This document shows, piece by piece, positions 8,150-17,012 of a stretch of 64,000 nucleotides of DNA (positions are counted from its first letter, which is position 1; each line of letters opens with the position of its first letter). The DNA is from Hoeflea sp. BAL378 (GTDB taxonomy: Bacteria > Pseudomonadota > Alphaproteobacteria > Rhizobiales > Rhizobiaceae): NCBI RefSeq assembly GCF_000759435.1, contig NZ_JRJG01000001.1, positions 62,001 to 126,000 of the forward strand. Direction: 5' to 3'. The notes beneath the pieces were generated by a model. That model ran no database searches, was not told where the DNA came from, and saw only the letters and a list, made by a program, of their open reading frames with translations. A program made the position numbers and the translations under genes.

Positions 8150-9681
8150 GCGCGGCTGTTCCCAATCTTGGGTGCCTCGGAAGCCGGTACACCGAGCCGG
8201 GGCACATCGCCGTCATCGACCTGTTCGATCCCGACAGTCCCCGCGAGATCGATTACCCGAGCTACAACGGCGCCTGCGACGCGGTGGCGCGCGGGCTTGT
8301 GGCGCGCGGCTTCAAGCCGGGCGACAAGGTTGGCGTCTACTGCTCCAACCGCCTGGAATTCCTCGAGGTGTTCTTCGGCTCCATGCGCGCGGGCGTCATC
8401 CCGGTGATGATGGGCATCCTGCAGCCGGCGGAGACCATTGCCTGGATCATCGACAATTCGGAGGTGAAACTGGTCTATTGCGAAAGCGACCTCAGGCCGA
8501 ACCTGCCTGCGGACATGCCGGTGGTGGTGATCGACGGCGACGGCGAGGACGGCCTCTCCCGGTTCAAGGATTTCGGCCCGTTCGAGCCCTTCGTGCCGGA
8601 CCACGATTCGATCGCCTTTCATGCCTACACGTCCGGATCGACCGGTCGGCCCAAGGCGGCGCAGCTTTCCCACCGCGCCCATAGCTGGGTGGCGAAGACC
8701 ATCTCCGAGGACCGCGACTTCTCGACCGCCGACCGGATGATGGTGGCGGCGCCGCTCTATCACAAGCACGCCATGAACTCGATCAAATGCGTGCTCCACG
8801 GCGGCTCGGCGGTGGTGCTGCTGCGCAAGTTCGACGCGCGCCGCTATGTCGAGGCGGTGAACCGCTACCAAACGACGGTGGTGGCCGGCGTGCCGACCAT
8901 TTTCGCGCTCATCCTGCAGCAGCGCGACCTGCTCCAGGGCAGGGACTATTCCTTCGTCCGGCTGGCGACGCTCGGCGGCGCGCCGGCGTCCGACGAGCTC
9001 ATCGACCAGGTGGCGGACCTGTTTCCCAAGGCCGCCATCAATCTGGTCTTCGGCATCACCGAGACCAGCGCGGCGTTGTTCGGGCGCCATCCTGAGGGCA
9101 AGCCCCGCCCGCGTCATTCGATCGGCTTCCCGATCGAGGGCAACGAGTTCCGGCTCGTCGGCGGCGACAATCCCGATTTCGGCACGTTGCATGTGCGCGG
9201 TCCGGGCATGATGAACGGCTATGTCAAGAACCCGGGCGAGATGGCCCGGCGCTTCGATGCCGATGGCTGGTTCGATACGGGCGACATCCTGCGGCGCGAT
9301 GGGGAGGGCTGGTACTTCTTTGTCGGCCGGTCCGACGACATGTTCACCTCGAGCGGGCACAATATCTATCCCGCCGAAGTCGAGCTCGTAATCGAGCGGC
9401 TCGAGGATGTCGACCAGGCCGTCGTCGTGCCTGCGCCGGACGAGATCAAGCACACCGTCCCCTATGCCTTCGTGGTCAAGCGGCCGGGCGCCGAGCTCAG
9501 CGAGCACGACATCCAGCAGCATGTTCTCAAGCATGCGCCGCCCTATCAGTATCCGCGCAAGGTGATCTTTCTCTCCCAGGTGCCGATGACCACTGTCGGC
9601 AAGATCGATCGCCGCAGCCTCGAGGCCGAGGCCAGGCGCCTGCGCAGCGAACAGGTCGAACAGAAGAAGGCACAGGCATGA
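8146..9681 (+). CDS. AMP-forming acyl-CoA synthetase / ligase
   Basis: This 511-residue ANL-superfamily enzyme activates a carboxylic acid to its CoA thioester with ATP. It shows the P-loop-like TSGSTGRPKAAQLSH near residue 163, the FGITETSAAL adenine motif, the DGWFDTGDILRRDG hinge aspartate region, and the GRSDDMFTSSGHNIYP stretch before the mobile C-terminal domain. The catalytic lysine of the C-terminal domain is likely in TVGKIDRRSL. The start ATG at 8146 overlaps the previous stop (ATGA), and the stop overlaps the thioesterase start in the same way. The acyl substrate is unknown; the context suggests an aromatic or related acid made by the Mo-hydroxylase branch. Confidence 0.88.
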   Translation: MSAAVPNLGCLGSRYTEPGHIAVIDLFDPDSPREIDYPSYNGACDAVARGLVARGFKPGDKVGVYCSNRLEFLEVFFGSMRAGVIPVMMGILQPAETIAWIIDNSEVKLVYCESDLRPNLPADMPVVVIDGDGEDGLSRFKDFGPFEPFVPDHDSIAFHAYTSGSTGRPKAAQLSHRAHSWVAKTISEDRDFSTADRMMVAAPLYHKHAMNSIKCVLHGGSAVVLLRKFDARRYVEAVNRYQTTVVAGVPTIFALILQQRDLLQGRDYSFVRLATLGGAPASDELIDQVADLFPKAAINLVFGITETSAALFGRHPEGKPRPRHSIGFPIEGNEFRLVGGDNPDFGTLHVRGPGMMNGYVKNPGEMARRFDADGWFDTGDILRRDGEGWYFFVGRSDDMFTSSGHNIYPAEVELVIERLEDVDQAVVVPAPDEIKHTVPYAFVVKRPGAELSEHDIQQHVLKHAPPYQYPRKVIFLSQVPMTTVGKIDRRSLEAEARRLRSEQVEQKKAQA

Positions 9682-10106
9682 GCGACACGGTCCCAGGCAA
9701 AACAGTCGCCGATGTCCAGGCGATCGTCGACAGAAGCGCCTATCTGACATGGCTCGGTCTGCGCATCGAGCGCGTCGAACCCGGCATCATCGATCTGACG
9801 GCGACCTGGCGTCCCGAATGGGTGGCCAATCCCGATATCGGCCAGACACAGGGCGGCATCCTGGCGTCCGTTCTTGATTTTGCGGCAAATTTCTCGTTGA
9901 TCGATCATGCCGGCGGTCCGGTGCCGACCGTCGACCTGCGCATCGATTATCACCGCCTGGCCAAGCAGGGAGACCTGGTCGTCCAAGGCCGGGCGATGAA
10001 GACCGGCCGGCAGATCTCCTGGGCCGAGGCAGTGGTTTATGACCGGCAGGGCAATCTGCTGGCGAGCGGCCGCGGCACGTTCATGACGGTTCAGAAGCCA
10101 AAGTGA
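9678..10106 (+). CDS. Hotdog-fold (PaaI-like) thioesterase
   Basis: This 142-residue single-hotdog protein has the PaaI/YdiI pattern. A long helix segment reads GQTQGGILASVLDFAANFS, with the Asp of VLDF in the place of the catalytic acid, followed by strands PTVDLRIDYHRLA and GRQISWAEAVVYD. It would hydrolyse or proofread CoA thioesters made by the ligase encoded just upstream, to which it is coupled by an ATGA overlap. The exact acyl-CoA is unknown. Confidence 0.85.
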   Translation: MSDTVPGKTVADVQAIVDRSAYLTWLGLRIERVEPGIIDLTATWRPEWVANPDIGQTQGGILASVLDFAANFSLIDHAGGPVPTVDLRIDYHRLAKQGDLVVQGRAMKTGRQISWAEAVVYDRQGNLLASGRGTFMTVQKPK

Positions 10107-10223
10107 TGGATCTTCTGCCGCGCTGCGGCTAGAGGGGCCTGCGGCCTGCAGATTGGCCGGACCTCGCAGGGCACTGGCGCCGAGGGTCGGGTTTCGGCGT
10201 GTCAACCGGAGGCGTGAGCGCAG

Positions 10224-11321
10224 ATGCAGCAGACTGGCCAATCGATACCGCCTCAACCGTTGCCGCTGCCGCGATACCAGCAGTGGGTCCTGCTCATTCT
10301 CCTGTCGCTGGCGCTGGCCGGAGTGCTGGCCGTGCTCGATTTTCCCGCGTCCTGGCTGATCGGGCCGATGATCGCGGGCATCGTGGTCTCGGGCCTTGGC
10401 GGCACGCTGCGGATCACCAACGGCTGGGCGCTCGTCGGGCAGGGGATCCTCGGCTGCGTGATCGCCGACGCCATGCCGCTCGAGGTCTCAAGCTCGCTTC
10501 TCGCCGACTGGCCCCTGTTCATGGGCGTGGTGCTGATCCTGCTCGTCATCACCGCGGCGATCGGCTGGGCGCTGATGCTGGCCAGGATCCTGCCGGGAAC
10601 GACGGTGGTCTGGGGCATCAGCCCGGGGGCGGCGACGATGATGACCTTCATGGCGGAAAACGCCGGCGCCGACGGGCAACTGGTGGCCTTCATGCAATTC
10701 TCCCGCATCGTGCTGATCGCCGCCATCGCATCGCTGGTCGCCAGGCTTTTCGGTCTCGACAGTTCCGGGGCCGCCGATGGGCCGGACTGGCTTGCGCCGG
10801 TCGACTGGGTGTCGATGCTGGAGACGCTGGCGCTCGGCCTGTCCGGGCCCATCCTGGCCCGGATCACCGGCATCAAGGCGGCGGCCCTGCTCGTGCCGCT
10901 CGCGGCCGGCATCTTCCTGGTGCATTATGGCTGGCTCGACATCCATCTGCCGATCTGGCTTCTGGTCCTCGTCTATGCGCTCCTGGGCTGGCGCATCGGC
11001 CTGCGCTTCACGCGCCCCTTGATCCGGCATGCCCTGAAGGCCTTGCCCGCGGTCATGATCAGTTCGATGGCGCTGATCGGCGGCTGTGCCGGAATTGCCT
11101 GGCTGCTGGTGGTCTTCGCCGACATCGATCCGCTGACGGCCTATCTCGCGACCAGCCCCGGCGGCGCCGACACGATCGCCGTGCTGGCGACCTCGAGCTC
11201 CGCGGACACCGCCTTCGTGATGACCATGCAGATCCTGCGGTTCCTGGTCGTGCTGGCTGTCGGGCCGCTTGTGGCGAAGCTGGTGGCCGGGCGCCTTGCC
11301 AAGAAGTCCGGCGGCGTCTGA
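10224..11321 (+). CDS. AbrB-family integral membrane protein (COG3180 type)
   Basis: This 365-residue protein has about ten hydrophobic helices in two similar halves. The repeated P-G-x-x-M/T motifs (WGISPGAATMMTFMAENAGAD near residue 130 and YLATSPGGADTIAVLATSS near 310) are typical of the membrane AbrB duplication family. These proteins are annotated as regulators of aidB or as ammonia monooxygenase-like, but are more likely transporters. It stands 117 bp after the thioesterase gene, in the same direction, so it may be the last member of the catabolic operon and could move the substrate; that is inference. Confidence 0.8.
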   Translation: MQQTGQSIPPQPLPLPRYQQWVLLILLSLALAGVLAVLDFPASWLIGPMIAGIVVSGLGGTLRITNGWALVGQGILGCVIADAMPLEVSSSLLADWPLFMGVVLILLVITAAIGWALMLARILPGTTVVWGISPGAATMMTFMAENAGADGQLVAFMQFSRIVLIAAIASLVARLFGLDSSGAADGPDWLAPVDWVSMLETLALGLSGPILARITGIKAAALLVPLAAGIFLVHYGWLDIHLPIWLLVLVYALLGWRIGLRFTRPLIRHALKALPAVMISSMALIGGCAGIAWLLVVFADIDPLTAYLATSPGGADTIAVLATSSSADTAFVMTMQILRFLVVLAVGPLVAKLVAGRLAKKSGGV

Positions 11322-11395
11322 GGCCACGGTCCGGCCACCCTCCTGAGAGGGGATGAATAGGGTCGCCAACCGTCATGAAGGATGGAAGGCAGGGG

Positions 11396-11414
11396 GAAAC
11401 GCTTCAGGCGTTTC
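11396..11414. terminator. Small hairpin between convergent genes
   Basis: GAAACGC at 11396-11402 pairs with GCGTTTC at 11408-11414 around a 5-base loop, midway between the convergent ends of the AbrB-type gene and tcuB. There is no T-run on either strand, so a two-way terminator role is only a suggestion. Confidence 0.3.
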
Positions 11415-11505
11415 GGGTCTGTCGGGATCGCATCTCATCGAAACCGGGAGAGCGCCGCTGCCGCAAGCCGGCAGGGGCGTTGATCGACGGCGCCGCCAAC
11501 TGCCG

Positions 11506-12621
11506 TCAGGATTTCCCGGCAGTGGTGGCGGGGCGTTCGGCCTTGCGTTCGGCGGCATAGAGCGCCAGCGCGCCGAAGCGGTAGAACCCATGCATGAACT
11601 TGCCGTAGGGCATCGTCGCGAAAAGCGCGAAGACGACGCCGAGATGGATGGCGAGCGTGACGCCCATGGCCGGCGTCTCGCGGACGACCATCAGGGCCAG
11701 GCCAGTCAATCCGGTCATGAACATCATCGCGAGGAAGGCAGTGTCCATGCCGAACCGGGCGGGATCGAGCATGTCCTTGTGCCGCTTCAGCTTCGCGTGC
11801 ATCAGTCCCGCCGGTCCGACCACCAGCCCGATGCCGCCCGGGATACCGAACAGCTTGGGCAATTCCGTCCAGCCGTAAGGGGCGGGCCAGTCAAGGAAGT
11901 AGTGGTAGATCGTGCCGGTCGTGGTCGCGGCGAAGCACAGCATGAACCCGTAGAAGGTCAGGTGATGGAAAAGCCGCCGGTTGTCCGTCGGTTTCTCGTC
12001 CTCATTGTAGCAGCCGACGCCGCCGCCATCGAGATAGCGCAGGCCTGCCGCGTCCTTGGTCGCCTGCCAGAGGGTCAGGCCGGAGCCGGCCGAGACGCTT
12101 CCCGCCCCGATGTCCTTCCAGAACGCCCGGAACCCCATCACGATCGCCAGCAAGGCGTAAAGCGAGATGGCGCCGAAGAGGCCGGCCATCGCGTTGTGCG
12201 GCATCAGACGGTAGAACTGTCCGGAGTCCGAGGTCAGCACCGCCGGATCATGCCAGAGCGCAAAGCCGAGAATGAACGCCGCGACGCTTACGGCCGTGAC
12301 CACGGCGATCGCCGTGCCGTTGCGGTCGAACATCGGCTGGAAAGCCTTCGGCCAGGCATAGGTCCGGTAGGAGTCGGCGCGCACCTTAGCGAGCGTCTGC
12401 GGCACATTGACATTGAATTCATGCGGCGGCGAGAACTGGCAGTCTGCGTAGCAGGCGCCGCAGCCGTGGCACAGATTGGCGAGATAGTTGAGGTCGGCGT
12501 CGGCGAAGTCGCGCCGCAGTTCCATGGCCGGGAAGACCGCGCACAATCCCTCGCAATAGCGGCAGGAATTGCAGACCGTCATCAGCCGCTCGGCTTCCTT
12601 GAGATTGTCAATCATGTGCAT
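11506..12621 (-). CDS. tcuB: TcuB-like 4Fe-4S / membrane electron-transfer protein
   Basis: This 371-residue protein starts with two 4Fe-4S motifs (CNSCRYCEGLC about 17-27 and CHGCGACYADC about 51-61), followed by about six membrane helices with conserved histidines (HHLTFYGFMLCFAATTTGTI). This is the TcuB layout. TcuB reoxidises the FAD of TcuA and passes electrons to the quinone pool during tricarballylate or citrate use. Its start overlaps the 3' end of tcuA by 14 bp, which implies coupling. No tcuC transporter gene is visible next to the pair. Confidence 0.9.
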   Translation of the reverse strand: MHMIDNLKEAERLMTVCNSCRYCEGLCAVFPAMELRRDFADADLNYLANLCHGCGACYADCQFSPPHEFNVNVPQTLAKVRADSYRTYAWPKAFQPMFDRNGTAIAVVTAVSVAAFILGFALWHDPAVLTSDSGQFYRLMPHNAMAGLFGAISLYALLAIVMGFRAFWKDIGAGSVSAGSGLTLWQATKDAAGLRYLDGGGVGCYNEDEKPTDNRRLFHHLTFYGFMLCFAATTTGTIYHYFLDWPAPYGWTELPKLFGIPGGIGLVVGPAGLMHAKLKRHKDMLDPARFGMDTAFLAMMFMTGLTGLALMVVRETPAMGVTLAIHLGVVFALFATMPYGKFMHGFYRFGALALYAAERKAERPATTAGKS

Positions 12622-14005
12622 TCTGGGCCGCTCTTTCTCCGGCGATGCGTCCGAAGACGCTGCCGATCGTCATTCCGATACCGGCCGCATAGCCACGGCC
12701 GAGCACATTGCCCGCCATGATCTCTCCGGCTGCGAACATGTTTGCGGCCTTGCCGCCATCGGCCATCTGCATCCGTGCATCGCGGTCGACGCGGGTGCCG
12801 AGATAGGTGAAGGTGATCCCCGGCCGCACCGGATAGGCATAGAAGGGGGCCTGGTCGATGCGCCGCGCCCAATGGCTCTTCTGCAGGGCGAGACCTTCGG
12901 TGCGGCAATCATCGAGTTCGGTGTGGTCGAACGTCCCCGGTCGGACCGCGTCGTTGAACTCGGTCAGTGTCTTCACGAAGGGGTCGACCGGCAGGTCGAG
13001 CTTCGCGGCGAGTTCCTCCAGGCTGTTCGCCTCAACCGGCGGGAACAACGACGGCATGAACATCCTGAGCGATTTGGCGTCGAAGACGATATAGGCGATC
13101 TGGTCGGGCTGGGCCGCGACCAGCCGGCCCCAGATGGCGTAGCGCTTGGGCCAGAAATCCTCGCCCTCGTCGTAGAAGCGTTCGGCATTGCGGTTGACGA
13201 CGATGCCGAAGACGACGCAGTCCAGGCGGGTGATGATGCCGCCGTCGAATTTGGGCGCGCGCGCGTCGATGGCGACGGCGTGGCACTGGGTCGGGTCGCC
13301 GATCGGCAGCACTCCGTTGTCGAGCAGCATCTTCAGCACGTCGCCGCGATTGTAGGGGGTGCCGCGGATCAGGAAATTGTCGGCGGGCTCGCCCCAACCC
13401 TGCTTCAGCCACTCGATATTGGCCTCGAACCCTCCGGCGGCGGCCACCAGCGATTTGGCGCGAATGACATGGTCGGCGCCGTCGATGCGGACAGTCGCGG
13501 AGCGGAACGCGTCCTTGACGATATCGAGATGGACGGCGGGCGCATCGTAGATCACCTGCACCCCGAGTTTCTCCGCCGTGAGGTAGAGGGCATTGAGCAT
13601 GGCCCGCCCGCCGCCCAGGAAGAAGGAATTGGTTCGCCCGAGGCTGAGCGTGCCGCCCAGCGACGGCTGGAAACGCACGCCCTGCTCGGCGATCCATGGC
13701 AGGATGTCCTTGGATTGGGCGATCATGTAGCGCGCCAGATCCTCGTCCGTGTGGCCTTCGGTCACCCGGTACAGGTCCTCCCAGAACTCGTCTTCGCCAT
13801 AGGGCCCGGTCAGATGGTCGGTGGCGGCGTCGTGGGCGCAGCGCATGTTGCGGGTGTGGCGGGTGTTGCCGCCCCGGTAGAATTTCGGCGCCGCCTCGAC
13901 GACCAGCACTGAGGCGCCCAGCCGTCGTGCCGCGATCGCCGCGCACAGGGCCGCGTTTCCGCCGCCTAGTACCAGAACATCCACCTGTTTCGGCGGGATC
14001 TGCAT
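12608..14005 (-). CDS. tcuA: TcuA-like FAD-dependent tricarballylate dehydrogenase
   Basis: This 465-residue flavoprotein has the N-terminal dinucleotide fold VDVLVLGGGNAALCAAIAAR (about 8-27) and the C-terminal FAD loop AAGEIMAGNVLGRGYAAGIG typical of the fumarate-reductase/FrdA-like TcuA family. TcuA oxidises tricarballylate to cis-aconitate. The ATG at 14005 has a GGGGAGA site 7 bases upstream; a longer frame extending to 14776 lacks this and would run through the divergent gntR gene. The gene faces a GntR regulator across a 150-bp gap with a palindromic operator. Tricarballylate is the best-known substrate; a related tricarboxylate or a different acid is possible. Confidence 0.88.
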   Translation of the reverse strand: MQIPPKQVDVLVLGGGNAALCAAIAARRLGASVLVVEAAPKFYRGGNTRHTRNMRCAHDAATDHLTGPYGEDEFWEDLYRVTEGHTDEDLARYMIAQSKDILPWIAEQGVRFQPSLGGTLSLGRTNSFFLGGGRAMLNALYLTAEKLGVQVIYDAPAVHLDIVKDAFRSATVRIDGADHVIRAKSLVAAAGGFEANIEWLKQGWGEPADNFLIRGTPYNRGDVLKMLLDNGVLPIGDPTQCHAVAIDARAPKFDGGIITRLDCVVFGIVVNRNAERFYDEGEDFWPKRYAIWGRLVAAQPDQIAYIVFDAKSLRMFMPSLFPPVEANSLEELAAKLDLPVDPFVKTLTEFNDAVRPGTFDHTELDDCRTEGLALQKSHWARRIDQAPFYAYPVRPGITFTYLGTRVDRDARMQMADGGKAANMFAAGEIMAGNVLGRGYAAGIGMTIGSVFGRIAGERAAQNAHD

Positions 14006-14044
14006 GGGTGTCTCCCCGGATGCGTTGGGTTGGAACATTGATAA

Positions 14045-14074
14045 TTGTATACAAGTGTACGCAGACGTATACAA
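14045..14074. promoter_or_regulatory. Probable GntR (FCD) operator: two GTATAC palindromes 20 bp apart
   Basis: TTGTATACAA at 14045-14054 is a perfect 10-bp palindrome. A near copy, ACGTATACAA, lies at 14065-14074, exactly 20 bp further, so both face the same side of the helix. FCD-type GntR proteins often bind GTATAC-centred palindromes. The site lies between tcuA and the gntR gene and could control both. Confidence 0.7.
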
Positions 14075-14155
14075 GATCGTTCCAAGTGTCATTGCCGGAA
14101 AAATTTGGTAGGGCTTCGATCGAGGGGCCGGGTGTCGCCAGGAAGGAAGCGGATT

Positions 14156-14836
14156 ATGGGTGATCAGCAGCAGACGCGCGGCAGCGGCGGCGGCTCGCGC
14201 GGCAGCAAGGTCTACCGCGCCCTGGCCGACAGGATCCGGTCCGGCGAGCTCGAGTCCGGCGTGCGCGTGCGCGAGCAGGACATTGCCGCCTCCCTGGGGG
14301 TCAGCCGCACGCCCGTGCGCGAGGCCTTTGCGCGGCTGCAGGAGAGGGGGCTGCTGGAGACCACAAGCGAAGGCCTGGCGGTGGCCAAGCTCAGTCGTAC
14401 GCAAGTCATGGAGCTCTACGCCCTGAGGGCCAAACTTGAAGGCGCGGCGGCCGCGTTTGCCGCCGAGAACGCGTCTCCGAGCGACGTTGCCAGCATCCGC
14501 CACGCCGCACTCGCCTTCGCGGCCCAGAGCAGGGCCCCGGACATCGCGCGCGCCAACACCCTGTTTCACGAAGCCATCTACGAGGCCGCGCACAATCGCT
14601 ATCTGATGCGCATGCTCGAGGATCTCAACGACTCTCTCGCGCTTCTGCCCGACACCACGTTTTCTGTTCCGGGCCGCGCCGACGCGGCGAAAACGGAGCA
14701 CGAGGCCATCATTTCCGCCATAGAGAACCGCGACCCTGTCGGGGCCGAGCAGGCCGCCTGCCTGCACATCCAGCATGCCCTCGAAGGCCGTCTCACGCTC
14801 TTGTACTCCGTCAAGACCTCCGGCCAGGGGAGATAG
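14156..14836 (+). CDS. GntR-family transcriptional regulator (FCD subfamily)
   Basis: This 226-residue protein has a winged HTH at about residues 17-80 (VYRALADRIRSGEL, VREQDIAASLGVSRTPVREA, LQERGLLETTSEGLAV), then an all-helical FCD ligand domain (ALRAKLEGAAAAFAAE, NTLFHEAIYEAAHNRYL, EHEAIISAIENRDP), with likely metal-binding His residues in FHEAIY and EHEAI. The ATG at 14156 follows AGGAAGGAAG; an upstream ATG at 14045 lies within the operator and is less likely. It is divergent from tcuA and probably represses tcuAB until a tricarboxylate or related acid binds. Confidence 0.9.
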   Translation: MGDQQQTRGSGGGSRGSKVYRALADRIRSGELESGVRVREQDIAASLGVSRTPVREAFARLQERGLLETTSEGLAVAKLSRTQVMELYALRAKLEGAAAAFAAENASPSDVASIRHAALAFAAQSRAPDIARANTLFHEAIYEAAHNRYLMRMLEDLNDSLALLPDTTFSVPGRADAAKTEHEAIISAIENRDPVGAEQAACLHIQHALEGRLTLLYSVKTSGQGR

Positions 14837-15143
14837 CCAGGATCTTTGTGGGGGAGGCCTGTGCGGCTTCGCTCAAGGACGACCTGCCGATCCTCCGCGG
14901 CGTCAGGGAGGGGCGCACGGCGCTATCGACCCTCTTTATGTTCCAGCGATCGTTGGAGCCGGTCGACACTTCCGCAAACTGGGCCATCATGGTGAACGAG
15001 GTCGGCCGCGCCCGGGAAAAGGATCTCGGCGCCGCGTGCGACGTTGCCCGGCGCCCGATCCAAGACCTGGCCAACCGCCCGGCGCCGGATCGATCCGATC
15101 GCTTTGCCAGTGTATGGGTCTCAATGATTTCAAGGGGAAGCGA
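14837..15143. other. Gap between gntR and tRNA-Val
   Basis: No gene here can be supported. A plus-strand open frame from 14848 runs into the tRNA and matches no family I recognise. The stretch lies directly past the tRNA-Val 3' end, where integrative elements often insert, but no integrase or clear repeat of the tRNA end was seen. Confidence 0.35.
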
Positions 15144-15219
15144 TGGTGGGCGATGAGAGACTCGAACTCCCGACATCCTCGGTGTAAACGAGGCGCTCTA
15201 CCAACTGAGCTAATCGCCC
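15144..15219 (-). tRNA. tRNA-Val (anticodon TAC)
   Basis: On the minus strand the acceptor GGGCGAT pairs with ATCGCCC, the D-arm has GCTC/GAGC, the anticodon stem is CCTCG/CGAGG around TTTACAC (anticodon TAC, reading GTA), and the T-loop is TTCGAGT. The CCA end is encoded at 15144-15146. All parts of the cloverleaf are present. Confidence 0.95.
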
Positions 15220-15390
15220 TCAGATCGGTGGCGCCTGCTTTAGGGGGTTCGCGGCGGATCCGCAAGACAAAAACCGCCTTGTCCGCGATCAAAACGCGGC
15301 CGGGCGCCGCCGCGCCGAGTCCGCCGGGCGGCGGGCGAGGGCGGGTTTGCGCCGAAGTTGGAACATTGTCGTTTTTCCTTCGCAAACTTG

Positions 15391-15419
15391 CTTGACACCC
15401 ACCGGCGAACGCCGTAATC
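15391..15419 (+). promoter_or_regulatory. Probable housekeeping promoter of tRNA-Asp
   Basis: CTTGAC at 15391-15396 is an exact match to the alphaproteobacterial -35 consensus. After a 17-base spacer GTAATC (15414-15419) takes the -10 place. The start would fall near 15426, about 40 bases before the tRNA. Confidence 0.6.
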
Positions 15420-15466
15420 AGCCGCTCACGGAACGGCGGTCACACACTGTTCCGTCTGAAAAATGC

Positions 15467-15543
15467 GCGGGTGTAGCTCAGTTGGTTAGAGTGCCGGCCT
15501 GTCACGCCGGAGGTCGCGGGTTCGAGCCCCGTCACTCGCGCCA
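15467..15543 (+). tRNA. tRNA-Asp (anticodon GTC)
   Basis: A full cloverleaf is present: acceptor GCGGGTG/CACTCGC, anticodon stem CCGGC/GCCGG around CTGTCAC (anticodon GTC), T-loop TTCGAGC, discriminator G, and an encoded CCA at 15541-15543. A short T-run follows directly and may end transcription. Confidence 0.96.
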
Positions 15544-16072
15544 TTTTTCAACTTCCCGGCTCCCGGGCCAGCCCTTCCGGGCCGTGGCCGATAGGGAACC
15601 GGCTTTCCAACCTCTCCAATAGTTTTCACGCACGAATGATCGCGTCGACGCCTGGCCGTTGCGTCCGGGCGATCCAAGCTGCGTGCCCGAAACCCCGATC
15701 GCGGCGATGCTGCGGCAGCGGCGGACTCACCGGTTCCCGGCGCGCGCGCCACCCGTCGGATCCGGTGCCCGCGCGTCCCCGCCGGGCGGCCCGGATCGCA
15801 GGTCGAAGTGATTCCCGCAATTTTGCGCCGGAGTCGCGGCACAAAATCGCAAGTGGTTGAAAAAGCTCGCACCATATTTCGCGCGCGGCGCGACACGGCG
15901 CGCCGAAAGCTGGTACTAATGTCTCAAATCCTTCGCGCGCTCTTGCGCAGGGTGGCAGGCTGCGCTAACCACGCCGCGTTGCAACAAGATTAACCGCGCA
16001 AGGTGAGGGACCGGCTCCAGATCTTGGACCAAGGCTGGGGCTTCGATTGCAGCGGGTACAGGAACGGACGCC
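15544..16072 (+). promoter_or_regulatory. Leader and promoter region of the nuo operon
   Basis: This 529-bp stretch holds no gene I can support. It must contain the nuoA promoter. One weak candidate is CTTGCG at 15942-15947, a 17-base spacer, and CTAACC at 15965-15970, about 100 bases before nuoA. The match to CTTGAC-N17-CTATAT is only partial. Confidence 0.3.
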
Positions 16073-16438
16073 ATGACGGAACTTCTGGGCGCATATGTAC
16101 CGATCGCGATCTTTATCGGACTGGCATTGGTCATCGGACTTGCTCTGCTGATCGCGCCCTTCGCGATCGCCTACAAGAATCCCGATCCGGAAAAACTCTC
16201 CGCCTATGAATGCGGCTTCAACGCATTCGACGACGCGCGCATGAAGTTCGACGTGCGGTTCTACCTGGTGTCGATCCTGTTCATCATCTTTGACCTCGAA
16301 GTGGCTTTCCTGTTTCCCTGGGCGGTGTCGTTCGGCGACATCGGCTGGATGGGGTTCTGGTCGATGATGGCGTTTCTGGGCGTGCTGACGATCGGTTTTG
16401 TCTATGAATGGAAAAAGGGAGCTCTCGAATGGGAGTGA
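16073..16438 (+). CDS. nuoA: NADH-quinone oxidoreductase subunit A
   Basis: This 121-residue membrane subunit of complex I has three hydrophobic helices (about 9-31, 63-84 and 92-111). Its conserved loop [21 protein letters not shown] (shared with mitochondrial ND3) carries the cysteine that reports the active/deactive state. The motif [20 protein letters not shown] starts the second helix with the acidic pair FDLE. It opens a fourteen-subunit nuo operon. Its stop overlaps the nuoB start by 10 bp. Confidence 0.98.
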   Translation: MTELLGAYVPIAIFIGLALVIGLALLIAPFAIAYKNPDPEKLSAYECGFNAFDDARMKFDVRFYLVSILFIIFDLEVAFLFPWAVSFGDIGWMGFWSMMAFLGVLTIGFVYEWKKGALEWE

Positions 16439-17004
16439 ACAACGCACCGATGGTGGCGCCTCAGCCCAAGGGGATCATTGACCCCAACACCGGCAAGCCG
16501 GTGGGCAGCAACGACCCGTTTTTCGGCGAGATCAACAACGAGCTTGCGGACAAGGGGTTCCTGGTCACCTCGACGGACGAACTGATCAACTGGTCGCGCA
16601 CCGGCTCGCTGATGTGGATGACCTTCGGTCTCGCCTGCTGCGCGGTCGAGATGATGCAGATGTCAATGCCGCGCTATGACGCCGAGCGCTTCGGCTTCGC
16701 GCCGCGGGCCTCACCGCGCCAGTCCGACGTGATGATCGTCGCGGGCACGCTCACCAACAAGATGGCGCCGGCGCTCCGCAAGGTCTACGACCAGATGCCC
16801 GAGCCGCGCTACGTCATCTCGATGGGCTCCTGCGCCAATGGCGGCGGCTACTACCATTATTCCTACTCCGTGGTGCGCGGCTGCGACCGGATCGTGCCGG
16901 TGGACATCTATGTTCCCGGGTGTCCGCCGACGGCCGAGGCGCTGCTCTACGGCGTGCTGCTTCTGCAGAAGAAGATGCGCCGCACCGGCACGATCGAGCG
17001 CTAG
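16429..17004 (+). CDS. nuoB: NADH-quinone oxidoreductase subunit B
   Basis: This 191-residue peripheral subunit binds the N2 4Fe-4S cluster, the last cluster before quinone. The ligand cysteines are visible as the tandem pair in LACCAVEMM (about residue 67), the one in [10 protein letters not shown] (about 132), and the one in [10 protein letters not shown] (about 162). The ATG at 16429 overlaps the nuoA end. Length and motifs are normal. Confidence 0.98.
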   Translation: MGVNNAPMVAPQPKGIIDPNTGKPVGSNDPFFGEINNELADKGFLVTSTDELINWSRTGSLMWMTFGLACCAVEMMQMSMPRYDAERFGFAPRASPRQSDVMIVAGTLTNKMAPALRKVYDQMPEPRYVISMGSCANGGGYYHYSYSVVRGCDRIVPVDIYVPGCPPTAEALLYGVLLLQKKMRRTGTIER

Positions 17005-17012
17005 GAGAGACG

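Noticed and set aside
14848-15156. A 102-residue plus-strand open frame after gntR
   Set aside because: No family match, no good ribosome site, and it runs into the tRNA-Val gene.
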